The translations under genes were made by a program, and so were the position numbers. Shown in pieces: positions 24,201 through 35,139 of a stretch of DNA of 64,000 bases. The DNA is from Pelecanus crispus. Taxonomy: Eukaryota; Chordata; Aves; Pelecaniformes; Pelecanidae. Numbering within the stretch: the first letter of the stretch is position 1; every line of letters begins with the position of its first letter. The DNA is taken from contig NC_134675.1 of assembly GCF_030463565.1 (NCBI RefSeq), positions 10,003,862 through 10,067,861 on the forward strand, written 5' to 3'. The notes under the pieces were generated by a model. That model saw only the letters and a list, made by a program, of their open reading frames with translations, was not told the DNA's origin and searched no databases.

Positions 24201-24978
24201 AGATGCCAGTGACCAACTCAAAACTCACCCTGGAAGTCTATAAGAAAGGAAAAGAAAAGGAAAGACTGAACTCAAGTCTCTACTTAGTAATCCTTCATTC
24301 TCCATCTGAAAGTCCCTGGGATCTTATGCCAACAGGCATAAACAGATCAAACAAACTCAAAAGAAACTAGCATTGCAAGTTTTAATTACACCACAGAATA
24401 TATAACAGCTTTAGTCACTGAAGAAACAGATGTCCTTACTATCAGCATTGCAACTATGCAAGACACCTACAAATTACTAAGAGCATTTTGTGAATGAATA
24501 CATCTCCCACAAGACATACCTTTCCAATTAAAGACTTAATATCCTGGGTAACTAATCTGTTGTGCCACACTGTCAATATTTTTTGTTTTCTATTATATAA
24601 TTTAAAGAATTAATGCAAAGACCCACACTCTTTCCATCCTTCTGCCCTAGAATTTCCACTTAGTGTGGGGACAGTCACAGATGCTGCTGTCTGATGCTTG
24701 CTTTAAAGCATCGATTTAGTTATTCTTAAATGTTTATGTGGTAATATTTATGGATTTTTTTGGGGGGGAGGGAAGCTGTTTTGAGTTTTGTTTGTTTCTA
24801 AGGAAAGAAACAATTTTCCAAAAGATGAGCCCAGCAGTTTTAGTTTTCCTCAAACTACTCCATGGAAGATTCTCAACACACTACAACCCTTAACTATTAA
24901 GGGTTAAGTAGTTTACTACTCTACTGTCTTGGCCTTCCACCTCTATATGCATACACAGTGTTTAAGAACAACCCATAC
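21240..24978 (-). other. RGMB: RGMB intron 2, 5' part, no element recognised
   Basis: About 3.7 kb of intron upstream of exon 3 in gene order. It holds a G run of 20 at 21558-21577 and an A run near 23620. The 232 bp directly after CR1-4 (21240-21471) extend the CR1 frame by chance. Nothing else recognised. Confidence 0.4.
21558..21577. repeat. Homopolymer G(20)
   Basis: An unbroken run of 20 G in RGMB intron 2. On the RGMB strand it is C(20). It is a likely source of sequencing or length error. Confidence 0.9.
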
Positions 24979-25484
24979 CTTATTTGTAGCAGTAGCACTG
25001 GATCCTGGGGCCACAGGCACATTCGTCACTTGCACTGATAAGTAGTTATTGTCAATGAGAGGCCAAGCACCTTCCACTTTGCATGTCTGGAAGTGATCCT
25101 TAAAAGTTCTCAGATGAGGATCACCAAACAAGCCACAAAATAGGTAAGTAGAAGTCTGTTCCTCTCCCTGATTTTCTCTGGCTCCTGCATGGCCACTGTA
25201 ATTGCAGGGATCATGGGTCACTTCAGGGTTGGTAGAGGATGTGGGTCCATCCTTGGAACAGTTTCTCTGGCTCATGAGGTCGCTGATTCCAAGCAGTGCA
25301 GAATGGTAGACTAGATTTCCACGGCATACTTTGGAATTGCGATAGGTACAAGCAGCGTATGCCCTCAGGGCCTTGCAAAACTCCAAATCAAAGCCATCAA
25401 GAGCAGAGTTTAGATGTGAAGTTAAGGACACGAAGTCTGTGGTGCACTTCTGGATTCGACAAGGTGTTTGAAGCTGGCAGTCAG
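24979..25484 (-). CDS. RGMB: RGMB coding exon 2 (N-terminal domain and GDPH site)
   Basis: Encodes residues 36 (split codon) to 204. The acceptor AG is at 25486-25485 and the donor GT at 24978-24977 (AATAAG|GTATGG). It begins with the conserved CRIQKC block and holds the cysteine-rich helical N-terminal domain that binds BMP ligands. NCS (110-112) is a likely N-glycan site. GDPH at 156-159 is the RGM-family acid-sensitive autocatalytic cleavage site (Asp157-Pro158). LRTFKDHFQTCKVEGAWPLI marks the start of the von Willebrand type D-like region. All cysteines expected from the family in this part appear to be present. Confidence 0.97.
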
Positions 25485-27385
25485 CTAAGCACAAAATAGA
25501 AGGCAGAGAGAAATCAAGCAAACCTCTTAGACTGCAATATCCCCTTCCACATACGCTACAGAAAACATCTTAAAGAACTTACAGAATGTTCTCCCCAATG
25601 GGTGAGCACTGTAAGAGAGAAAAAGGGGTTGAGAAGGTGGGGGGGCGCACAGGTGGAAGATAACAATACAGCCCATCTCTCTCAAAGGCTGAGATAACCC
25701 AAGCATGACTTGAATTTCATCTAGACAATAGCAAGTAATAGATTAAGAGCATTAACTCCTGGAAAAGAAATGCTGGACTCATAGTTGGCAAATGATGAGC
25801 ATAGAATTGCATCACCACCTTGTTAAGTTAAATCATTTAGTCAATAAGCAAGTCTTCATTTAGTCTTTCAATGCTTTACATGACAAGTTACTGAGCTTTT
25901 AAACAGAATCCTGTTCCTGAGAAGGATGTGGTTAAGAAGTGATACAGGTTTAGACACAAACTGAATGAAGCAGAGATCAGAGTTTCTCTTCAAGAATGCA
26001 GAGGGAGGGAAGAGAAGAAAAAAAAAAAAAAAAAAAGACACACATGGATGGGGACAGGCCAGGCCATAAACTCTATTTGCTTTAATTCCCTGGCACTGCC
26101 ATAGCTAAAGCTTCACTGCTTGCTTTCTGGAATTAAATGGTGGGCAAACCCCACAGCTGTTTGAAGCTCAAGTTGCCAGCTAGGTAATCCAAACACTGCA
26201 ACAGCACCTCTTACAGCATAATAATGAGACAAGGGGCAAAAAAAGCACCTCTTCCCACCAAAACCTGAAGTACTTATCAGATGTATGTAAACAAGTGCAC
26301 AGTTCAGGTTACATTTGAAAAAGAAAAAGAAAAAAACCCCACCCATACCAAACAGTTGCACCTTATCTGGTCACCTGATTTCTGCAAAAAAACCATAATT
26401 ACCATCCCAGCAAGCAAACTGGGATTTTTTTTACAGCCCTCTTCCACAGCTCTCACAGTCACAACCTGAAATCTTTCCAGATTCTCATGGCAGTTAACAC
26501 CAGTCTTAAGAGTTTAACTTTTACACAAAGCAACTCATGACAGGTAGAAACAAACAAGGCTGCACAATGTATCAAAGGAAACATAGATGCACACATTCCA
26601 CAGGGATTAAAACTAGGACAACAGTCAAATGATAAATTGTGTTCCCTCCCATCCAAAGAGCAGAAAATAGCCATAACAGCAAATGGAACTTCATAAAGAA
26701 TACTTGCAAGACTTCATGTAATAGCTGTCCAAGCACCAAAAACTATCCACTGAAAACATGCTGCATTATTTTGTTCCTTTTATGACCAATAAAATTCACT
26801 ATGTATATATTAATTTCTAATTTCAAGTGGCCATAAAACAGATTTATAACACCACAAAAATACTTGGAGAAGCATATGGAAGTGCTAACAAAGAGAAAAG
26901 ATATTTTACAGCTATTCCTTTCCCTCCACTCAAATCCCTCTCTTTACACCATTTTCCACCCTTTTTTTTTTTGTGTGTGTCCTCAAAGTAAAATAGGGCT
27001 GAGTTCCGTTTGATTTTAACAGTCCAATTAAAATATTCCTAAGTTTCTGAGGAATAGGGGGTGAAAGAGGACCAAATAATAATGTTGGACCTTTAATTTT
27101 TAAATGCAGTTGTTTTCTGCAATTCACAGTAATGAGAGGATATTAGCAATTTCTCTGCTTATCCCCTAGTCAGGACTCACATGACATACCCAGAACATCC
27201 AATCTGTGAATTTGGAAGGGCAACAGGTATTTTGCCTATGGTATGTAGCTAAAGTAAATGTCCTGTCAAAATCCCAGCATAGAGTAGAAGCAGCTTTTAA
27301 CCTACAGCCAAACATGACCACAAAGCATATGAGTAAGCAATAAGTTTCTCAGTACATCTTTGTGTAAGTGATATGCAGCTTTGCT

Positions 27386-27410
27386 AAAAAAAAAAAAAAA
27401 AAAAAAAAAA
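27386..27410. repeat. Homopolymer A(25)
   Basis: An unbroken A run with no LINE body next to it that I recognise. Confidence 0.85.
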
Positions 27411-27718
27411 TTAAATTCTGTGTCTTAAGGTACATGATCACAAAGTGAAAAGATCTATGCCAAGCAAACTGACATGGACTATGCCAGTTCCGAACCTGAC
27501 TTTCAATTTTTTTTAAATTATTATTTGTAATATTTTAATCACATATAATTTAATCTAGGTGGGCAAGGCAAGTTTTCAAATAGCAAAACAAATCTACCCA
27601 TCCAAGCCCCCTTACAACTTTAGGAAAATTAATTCTGCTGCTTTCAGTAGGCTCTTGGTACAGAGGAAGGAGGGAGGTGAAAGAGCAACCTGACTAAATC
27701 CAGATGACCTAAACCTGC

Positions 27719-28274
27719 TGTCCTGGTTTCAGCTGGGATAGAGTTAATTTTCTTCCTAGTAGCAGGCACAGTGCTGTGGTTTGGATTTAGTAGGAGAAGA
27801 ATGCTGATAACACACTGATGGTTTAGTTGTTGCTCAGTACTGCTTATGCTAGTCAAGGACTTTTCAGCTTCCCATGCTCTGCCAGGGGCACAAGAAGCTA
27901 GGAGGGGGCACAGCCAGAATAGTTGACCCAAACTGCCCAAAGGGCTATTCCATACCATATGACATCATGCTCAGTATAGAAACTGGGGGGGTTGGCCGGG
28001 GAGCAGCGATTGCTGCTCAGGGACTGTCTGGGTATCAGTCAGCAGGTGGTGAGCAATTGCATTGTGCATCACTTGCTTTGTATATTATTATTATTATATT
28101 GTTATTATTATCATTACTATTTTACTTTATTTCAATTATTAAACTGTTCTTATCTCAACCCAGGAGTGTTTATCACTCTTACTCCTCCGATTCTCTCCCC
28201 CATCCCATCGGGGCAGGGGGAGTGAGCAAGTGGCTGTGTGGTGCTTAGTTGCTGGCTGGGGCTAAACCACAACA
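27719..28274 (+). mobile_element. Solo LTR, family A (copy A2) in RGMB intron 1
   Basis: TGTCCTGGTTTCAGCTGGG... to ...CCACAACA, 556 bp, flanked by a perfect 5-bp duplication CCTGC (27714-27718 and 28275-28279). The TATA position reads TATAGAAA. It is antisense to RGMB and ends about 590 bp from exon 1. Confidence 0.95.
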
Positions 28275-28863
28275 CCTGCACTTAAACATACAGTTTATTT
28301 CACTACAGTTACAGGTGTTTAAAAGCACTCAAGCTAAAGAGAAACACTTTCACAGAAGTAAAACTGATCAGATCACTTCTGAGTGAGAAATGCTTTAGGT
28401 GAGCACTATCAGTGTATCTTCCACCTTCTCCCCAGTTTCCATTAAGTCAGGCAAATAGTCGTTCTATCAAAAAAACCCCACAACCAAAACCCAGAAAAAA
28501 ACCCCATGTTCTCTCCAGGTTCTCTGGCTTGCTGCTGTACAGCTGCATACTGCCCCGTTCCGCAATCACTATTTCCAGCGCTATATCAGTGTTTTCACAC
28601 ACGTATTCCTCCGTACAGCGCGCTTCTAGCGCGGCCTCCGAAGAGCCATCAAGACGGTGCAAACACTGACGGACGCTTTTCTGAGGACACCACTCACAAA
28701 CTCCACATCAGCCCGAGCCGCAAACACGCCAGTACGCGAACCGAGTCCTCCCCTCGGTCCCGCCTTGTTAAAGTCTGAGGTACACCTGCGCAGGCGGGCA
28801 CAGCCCCTTGTCGGGACCCGGCTCCGCGCATCGGCTCCTCCCTCCCCGGTCCGCCCCCCATAC

Positions 28864-28969
28864 CTGTGCCCAGCAGTATCCCCAGTGCGGCGATGAGACC
28901 GAGGGCAGCGGACGGCAGGCGGCGTGGCCACCCAGCCTCGGCGGTGCAGGAAGGCGCTGCTCTCCCCAT
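28864..28969 (-). CDS. RGMB: RGMB coding exon 1 (signal peptide)
   Basis: Encodes residues 1-35 plus one base. The start ATG (28969-28967) has G at -3 and G at +4, a strong context. It is the first ATG in this frame: upstream the frame is open to a TGA near 29143 but has only non-ATG codons. Residues 20-34 (SAALGLIAALGILLG) are the hydrophobic core of a signal peptide. The donor is CACAG|GTATGG at 28864/28863, phase 1, matching exon 2. The in-frame 5' leader next to the start (PAWTG before the Met) resembles the longer human N-terminal isoform, which may mean non-ATG initiation or simple conservation. Confidence 0.93.
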
Positions 28970-28976
28970 GCCCGTC

Positions 28977-28979
28977 CAT
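28977..28979 (-). promoter_or_regulatory. RGMB: Out-of-frame upstream ATG, 10 bases before the RGMB start
   Basis: The ATG at 28979-28977 is in another frame and overlaps the RGMB start. Its -3 base is T, a weak context, so leaky scanning to 28969 is expected. It could modestly reduce translation. Confidence 0.6.
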
Positions 28980-29520
28980 GCAGGTCCCCGGGTTGGAGGC
29001 GGGACGGGGCCAGGGCCGCAGCATGAGGCGGCGAGGGGGATGCTGACGCCTCGCCTCACTACTTCCTCCTCCTCTTCCTCCAAAGGCTCAGGGACGGGCA
29101 AAAGCTGCTGGGCCACAGCAGGGCGGGTCGGCGCGGCACAAAGAGATAATCACAAAGGGAAGGAGCCAGTGAATGAACACGAGAGAGAGCGCAGCAACTC
29201 CGCTCCGCTGAACACACTGCACCGACCTCCCCACACCAACCCGGCTGCTTCTCCGTCCCACCTTCCATTGGCTAGCCACCCCATCCAACAGCCCCCGCAC
29301 CGTGCCCATAGGCCCGGCCCGGCCCCACCCCCCCCGCCGCGCTAAAGCTGATTCAAAAGTAGGGAGGGGCCTTTCCCCCTGTCGCCCCCGGTATCTTGAC
29401 TTGCAGAAAAAGCCCCTGGCCAGGCCAGGCCAGGCCCACCCTTCGCGTAGCGCGCAGCAGCTCTGCGGTCGCGGGACGGCCCTGCGCGTCAGCCCCTGAA
29501 CCCCCATGATCGGCCGCGTA

Positions 29521-29576
29521 CAGCCAATCACAGCGGCGCCTGCGTTGGCGCGGGAACCTGCAGCGGTGATTGGCTG
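29521..29576. promoter_or_regulatory. Palindromic CCAAT - E2F - CCAAT module
   Basis: CAGCCAATCAC (29521-29531) and GTGATTGGCTG (29566-29576) are perfect 11-bp inverted repeats, each holding an NF-Y CCAAT box. Between them TTGGCGCGGGAA (29545-29556) matches the E2F consensus. NF-Y pairs flanking E2F are typical of cell-cycle and bidirectional promoters. It lies about 550 bp upstream of the RGMB start, which is far for RGMB alone. Confidence 0.65.
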
Positions 29577-29760
29577 CGCTGGCAGCCACACGGCGGGGGG
29601 GCGACCCCCTGCCCCCCCACCGGCTGCTGCGAGAGGGCGCCCGTGGCCCGCGCGGGGCCGGGCAGCGCCACACCCCGCGGGGCAGGGGCTTCCCCCGGGA
29701 AGGAGTGGGGGTGAAACTCCATCTTGCGGGGGCCCCTTCCAACGCAAGCTCGTAACAGTG

Positions 29761-30892
29761 TCTTTAAATAGCCACCGGAGCATCTTTACCACCTATTCGT
29801 CTCCAGTTACAGCTGAAAGCAAACCAACAGCAGGACACTCCCCCAAATAAAGCAGAATTAAATGAAAGTGGGTAAAAGTCAAACACATTCAAGAAACATT
29901 AATGGATTTTAAACAAACTGTGGCTTATTTTCCAGAAGGTAGGTGTGATGCCTGAGCTGCTCCCCTGTGGGTGGCATCTGTTTCCAGAAGTCAGCACAAG
30001 CCTCCTCTTGTACTGCTCACTGCACTGCAGGATGCAAAGCGTGTAAGCGACTGGCAAAAAACATCATTTCCTTCCCCATGGTACTCCACCTGTGTAAGGA
30101 GGGCAGAAGTCCCAGCAATACACCCATGGTAACTCATACCCCACCATACCCAGGTACTCACATCATATTTGACTGTACAGTGCTGCATAGCTCACTGAGG
30201 TCAAAGTTGTATCGTGCTCTCCTAGGGGATGGGACACTGCAAATTAGGACCTGCATACCAAATAAGTGACAACATGGACATGGTGAGCAGCCCTGGCATG
30301 GCAGCAAGGGCAAGGCCCACAGGTGACTCTGCACCCGCGTTGTGGGATGCGCCACTGTGGATGCGCCAACCAGGAGGTGGCAGGCGCAAAATGCATTTGG
30401 GGTCCCCTGCCAGGGCTGTGGAGGTAGCACATTTCCTGCCCACTTCCCTGTGGAAACTCGCACCATCTTTCCTCCCAAACATTAACCTTGTCAGACAGAA
30501 ACTCCATGAAACCTCAACAGCCTCACTGATGCGCTGGCCTTAGTATCTTTTTTTACTTCTTCCCAGCAAAACAAAGGCATTCACTGTCATGGGTTGCACT
30601 TCGGGTACTCCAATGCAGCCTGGTCTTATGCTGAGCTGCTGGGCCAGGGGCCTGCCAGTCCTGTGGTTTTACACATGGTTCTTATACCTTTCAAGTGTTC
30701 AGGTACAACACAGTTTGACTAATCACTACTTAATGCATACACTACCAATTACTAATCATAGTAAAACTTTGCAAAGCAACTATATTTCTGCAGTGCCATC
30801 ATCCATCTGCTTCTCCATTGATCCAGCATCCCTTGAGTTGGTCTTGCTATAGTTACTTAATTATGACACCAGACACTGGGAGGGGTTTCAAA
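29761..30892. other. Intergenic DNA upstream of RGMB, no gene recognised
   Basis: About 1.1 kb between the CpG island and CR1-5. No protein-like frame or repeat recognised. It could hold the first exon of a divergent non-coding transcript, which sequence alone cannot show. Confidence 0.35.
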
Positions 30893-31882
30893 GATAGAAT
30901 AGACTAGACTATTTCAGTTGGAAGGGACTTACAACAATCATCTAGTCTAACTGCCTGACCACTTCAGGGCTGACCAAAAGCTAAAGCATGTTGTTAAGGG
31001 CATTGTCCAAAGGCCTCTTAAACACTGACAGGCTTGGGGCATCCACCACCTCCCTAGGAAGCCTGTTCCAGTGTTTGACCACCCTCTCCGTAAAGAAAAG
31101 CTTCCTACCGTCCAGTCTGAACCTCCCCTGGCACAGCTTTGAACCATACGCGTCCTGGCACTGGATCCCAGGGAGAAGAGATCAGCACCTCCCTCTCCAC
31201 TTCCCCTCCTCAGGAAGCTGGAGAGAGCAATGAGGTCGCCCCTCAGCCTCCTTTTCTCCAAACTAGACAAGCCCAAAGTCCTTATCTGCTCCTCATAGGA
31301 CATGCCTTCCAGCCCTGTCACCAGCTCTGTTGCCCTCCTCTGGACACATTCAAGGACCTGCACATCCTTCTTAAATTGTGGGGCCCAGAACTGCACACAG
31401 TACTCAAGGTGAGGCCGCGCCAATGCTGAATACAGCAGGATCATCACCTCTTTTCATCAACTGGTTATGCTGTGTTCGATGCACCCCAGGATGCGGTTTG
31501 CCCTCTTGGCTGCCAGGGCACACTGCTGACTCCTGTTGAGCCTGCTGTCACCCAGCACCCCCAGATCCCTTTCTGCAGGGCTGCTCTCCAGCCACTCCGC
31601 TCCCAATCCATACCTGTGCCCGGTGTTACTCCATCCTAGGTGCAGAATCCGGCATTTGTTCTTGTTAAATTTCATCCCATTAATCATTGCCCAATGCTCC
31701 AATCTATCTAGATCCCTCTGCAAGGCCTCTTGTCCCTGGAGAGAGTCAACAGCACCTCCCAGTTTGGTATCATCAGCAAACTTGCTAATGGTGCATTCAA
31801 CTCCTGCATCCAGATCATTGATAAATATATTGAACAGGACTGGCCCTAGAATTGAGCCCTGAGGAACACTGCTAGTGACTGG
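30893..31882 (-). mobile_element. CR1 LINE, 5'-truncated (CR1-5)
   Basis: Reverse-oriented CR1 from the 3' tail (ATAGAATAGACTAGACTA near 30893, then GTTGGAAGGGACTT) to the RT thumb region at about 31880. Frames on the minus strand (31723-31457 and 31447-30947) give [26 protein letters not shown] and [14 protein letters not shown], all standard CR1 ORF2. It is diverged from the CR1-4/CR1-9 subfamily and probably older. Confidence 0.93.
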
Positions 31883-32004
31883 CTAACCTTTCAGGCAAAA
31901 ATGAGCAACAACATTTTAGATCATTGCCTCAGGGGCAGAAACATCTAAGATGGGCCAGAAGGGGACAGAAATCAGCATGTAAAACAATTCTGAGTGTTGC
32001 TGCT

Positions 32005-32573
32005 TGTCCTGGTTTCGGCTGGGATAGAGTTAATTTTCTTCCTAGTAGCAGGCATAGTGCTGTGGTTTGGATTTAGTAGGAGAAGAATGTTGATAACACG
32101 CTGATGTTTTTAGTTGTTGCTAAGTACTGCTTATGCTAGTCAAGGACTTTTCAGCTTCCCATGCTCTGCCAGGTGCACAAGAAGCTGGGAGGTGGCACAG
32201 CCAGAATAGTTGATCCAAACTGCCCCAAGGGCTATTCCATACCATATGGCGTCATGCTCAGTATATAAACTGGGGGGGGTTGGCCGGGGGGAGCGATCGC
32301 TGCTCGGGAGCTGTCTGGGTATCGGTCGGCAGGTGGTGAGCAATTGCATTGTTCATCACTTGCTTTGTATATTATTATTGTTATTATCATTATTATATTG
32401 TTATTATTATCATTACTATTTTACTTTATTTCAATTATTAAACTGTTCTTATCTCAACCCAGGAGTGTTTCTCACTCTTACTCCTCCGATTCTCTCCCCC
32501 ATCCCATCGGGGTAGGGGGAGTGAGCAAGCGGCTGCGTGGTGCTTAGTTGCTGCCTGGGGCTAAACCACGACA
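32005..32573 (+). mobile_element. Solo LTR, family A (copy A3)
   Basis: TGTCCTGGTTTCGG... to ...CCACGACA, 569 bp, flanked by CTGCT (32000-32004) and CCGCT (32574-32578), a 5-bp duplication with one transition. It keeps a full TATATAAA at 32262-32269 and a likely ATTAAA poly(A) signal near 32438. It resembles A6, the 5' LTR of the provirus at the right end. Confidence 0.95.
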
Positions 32574-32929
32574 CCGCTTCTTGTTTTTCTGCCTCTGTTT
32601 GTCCAAATGTGGTATTTTCAATAAAGATGGAAATAATTTTGCACTGTAGGTATCAAGATCAGTCTTGTGGTACAAGCTACTCAATGATAGATGACCTAGT
32701 AAGATAAATAACATATTTTGCACCCCCCATTTAGCATTTTCTATGTTTAGTTTCTCTCATCTCCAAATTATACTTCAGCCACTATATCTACTCCAGACAC
32801 CTGGAAATATTGATAAAATACTTGTGAAGACAGTCTTTCTCTCTAGTTTGTGAAAGTCAGATAGTAAATGAATATTAATATTTTCTATGCAACAAAGTAA
32901 GCAAGTCATTGATTTTGTTGAAATAGGAC
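32574..32929. other. Intergenic DNA, nothing recognised
   Basis: About 350 bp of AT-rich sequence between LTR A3 and an old LINE fragment. Confidence 0.3.
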
Positions 32930-33420
32930 ATAAAATCTTTGTAGGGAGCAGACCTGGAGTGGGTCATCCAATCCTCCCCTTTGCAGAAGGATTTGTTTAA
33001 TTGCTCTTAAACCTTTCTTAATTGATGAGTGTTGTGTATAAACTTGAATATATGCACAGATGGCAATTTTGCAGTCTCCCTTGGCAACTTGTTCCATTGC
33101 ATAACTCTTATTTTCAGCATTTACTCCATATCTAACCTAAATCCCATTACTTCTATTCTTACTGACAATGTCAGTGTCCCAATCCCGAGTTCCTTGCTAG
33201 CATCTTTACATGGCTATAGAGGTGATTAATGCATTTCTACTCCATCTTCTGGTTTTTTTTTTTATTATTTGAGATTCTGTTGCCTAGAATAACTTCTCTT
33301 TATAATTTTACAAAGCTTTGCTCCTTTCTGTTACTCTCTAAAATGTCTCCAGTTTGCTGTTGTCTTTAAAAGAAAGGTATCCAAAACAAAATTCTGAAAT
33401 TCACCAGCTGAACTGAAGGC
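32930..33420 (-). mobile_element. Ancient CR1-like LINE fragment
   Basis: Keeps the order of landmarks of the CR1 3' region in reverse: a TCATCCAATCC block, GGCAACTTGTTCCATTGC (compare GGCAGCCTGTTCCAATGC in CR1-11), TAACCTAAATCCC, and CCAAAACAAAATTCTG near 33380. Divergence is much greater than in the other CR1 copies, so it is an old insertion. Confidence 0.6.
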
Positions 33421-33576
33421 ACTACCAAAGAAGCACACAATCTACTTGTTAAATATGATATTGTATTCTCCTGCTTTCTTTTATGACCATTTACAGTGTT
33501 GATTCAAATTCATTTGATCCCTATATTCAGTTCATTCTTCCATACTCCACAGCCAGATCTCTAATGATTTTATCTG

Positions 33577-34142
33577 TGTATTGGGTCTGGCTGGGATGGA
33601 GTCAACTTTCTTCATAGCAGTCCGTATGGTGCTGTGCTTTGGATTTGTGACCAAAACAGTGTTGATAACACAGCAATGTTTTGGCTATTGCTGAGCAGTG
33701 CTTGCACAGCATCAAGGCCTTCTCTTTTTCCTACTCTGCCCCTGCAGCGAATAGGCCAAGGGTAGGCAAGAACTTGGGAGGGGACACAACCTGGACGGCT
33801 GACCCAAACTGACCAAAGGGATATTCCATACCAGATGATGTCATGCTCAACAATAGCAACTGAGGGTTTTTTTTGGGGAGGTAGCCATTGCTCAGAGACT
33901 GTCTGGGCATTGTGGGATGTGGTGAGTAATTGCCTTTGCATCACTTTTTTTTTCTTCCTCTTTCCTTCACTTATTAAACTGTCTTTATCTCAACCCATGA
34001 CTTTTCTTGCTTTTGCTCTTCATATCTCACTTTTGCTCTTCCTATTTTCTCCTGCTCTTTCCTATTCATTCCCCAGCGGGATGGGGGAGTGAGTAAGTGG
34101 CCATGTGGTGCTTAACCTGCTGGCCAGGGACAACCCACCACA
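33577..34142 (+). mobile_element. Solo LTR, family E (copy E2)
   Basis: TGTATTGGGTCTGG... to ...ACCCACCACA, flanked by ATCTG (33572-33576) and GTCTG (34143-34147), a 5-bp duplication with one transition. ATTAAACTGTC near 33972 is the likely poly(A) signal. Confidence 0.9.
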
Positions 34143-35139
34143 GTCTGTTTCTACCTAGAAACCTTGAGTGATGGCATGGGTCCCAAGAACTCAATATGAA
34201 ATTCCCAGTGACTCCTGAGGCTGGGACTCTGCTCTTTTTTTTAATGGAAATATGTGCTCATAACATCTTTTACTATTAAAAATGTAGCAGGGACAAACAA
34301 TGGATCATATTTAAACAAAAAGCAGCTTCAAAAACAGATTTGAGAGAGATCAGGCATTATGGGTGAGATTCTCTATCCACTTATGTCAGTTTTATCCTAA
34401 AGTGCTCATCATTGCAGTTCACTGGGGTCATTGAAACAATTATGCTATTACAGTTTTTTCCCGCTTGTACTGCTTTGTCTCCAAAAGATCTGTTACTGCC
34501 ACTTGTATTTCCCTAAAGCCCATATTCTAACAGCTGCTTCCATATGAGCAGATCTGCCTAGGCTTCAGAGGGGTTTTGCCTAGGCACAAGAGCTTACCTG
34601 GACACATCAATTGAAAGGCTGGGTATTTAATGGGCAAGCTAGACTTAAGCTCAGGGAACAGTGAGGAAAGCAAAGTGTTAAGGCAAGTAGAAGGAATGCA
34701 AATCTTCCCTTTGAAACTCCTGAGCTGCTACTGAGCCTCCCCATCCATCCCTCTGCTGTTTTAACCCACCTATGGACTGGGAAACTCCTGTAGAGAGTCT
34801 TCTCGAAACACAAAAAGAGAATGATCTCATTAGATCATTTAATCAGAAACAATAATTTAAGCAAGCTGCAATTCCTAGTCTGCACTCAGATAGAAAGTTA
34901 AACATTTTACTTCCTCCCTGCTGTCCCTCCTATTGACAAACCATTCATCAGTAAATACTGACTGACTTGAAGTTTTCATGTGTGTTAGGCCACAAAAACT
35001 GTGAGGCTACACTCTCAAGTTGAATTCCAAACAGAAACATCTGAGGACTGTGCAAATGAGTACAAAATTGATAAGAAATGTGAATATTGGCAGCATTGCT
35101 TTTTTAAGTATAGAGCCTATAAAAAGGGGTGATTTGGAG
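34143..35139. other. Intergenic DNA, nothing recognised
   Basis: About 1 kb without recognisable gene or repeat. Confidence 0.35.

Larger units (their letters stand above)
25485..28863 (-). other. RGMB: RGMB intron 1
   Basis: 3,379 bp, donor GTATGG at 28863-28858 and acceptor TTAG at 25488-25485. It contains LTR A2 (27719-28274), an A(19) run near 26018 and an A(25) run at 27386-27410. The rest, 25485-27718, shows nothing I recognise. Confidence 0.85.
10697..28969 (-). other. RGMB: RGMB gene, coding span (repulsive guidance molecule B)
   Basis: Three coding exons, read on the minus strand: 28969-28864, 25484-24979, 11371-10697. Intron 1 is 3,379 bp (phase 1) and intron 2 is 13,607 bp (phase 0). 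Both begin GT and end AG. The joined frame is open for 428 codons plus TAG, close to the length of mammalian RGMB. RGMB is a GPI-anchored BMP co-receptor that also binds neogenin. Both introns carry repeats: CR1-2, CR1-3, CR1-4, LTR E1 and LTR F1 in intron 2; LTR A2 in intron 1. With no frameshift or splice-site defect, the gene looks functional. In vertebrates the convergent neighbour is CHD1, which would lie off the left end. Confidence 0.95.
28560..29760. promoter_or_regulatory. RGMB: CpG island covering RGMB exon 1 and promoter
   Basis: GC- and CpG-rich block, in sharp contrast to its AT-rich surroundings. It spans the first coding exon, the probable 5' UTR and the upstream region. Visible factor sites: an inverted CCAAT at about 29268 (CCATTGGCT), GC-box-like CCGCCC and GGGCGG runs, and the CCAAT/E2F module at 29521-29576. 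No TATA box at a suitable place, as usual for CpG-island promoters. In mammals a divergent antisense transcript starts here (RGMB-AS1). Whether birds have one is not shown. Confidence 0.8.

Noticed and set aside
29088-29792. 234-codon minus-strand frame in the CpG island
   Set aside because: GC-rich DNA rarely contains stop codons; the product is low-complexity Arg/Gly/Pro/Ala with no domain, and overlapping frames are equally open.
30893-31882. An additional LTR-type element
   Set aside because: On closer reading it is a reverse CR1: the RT C-terminal frames and the tail are clear.
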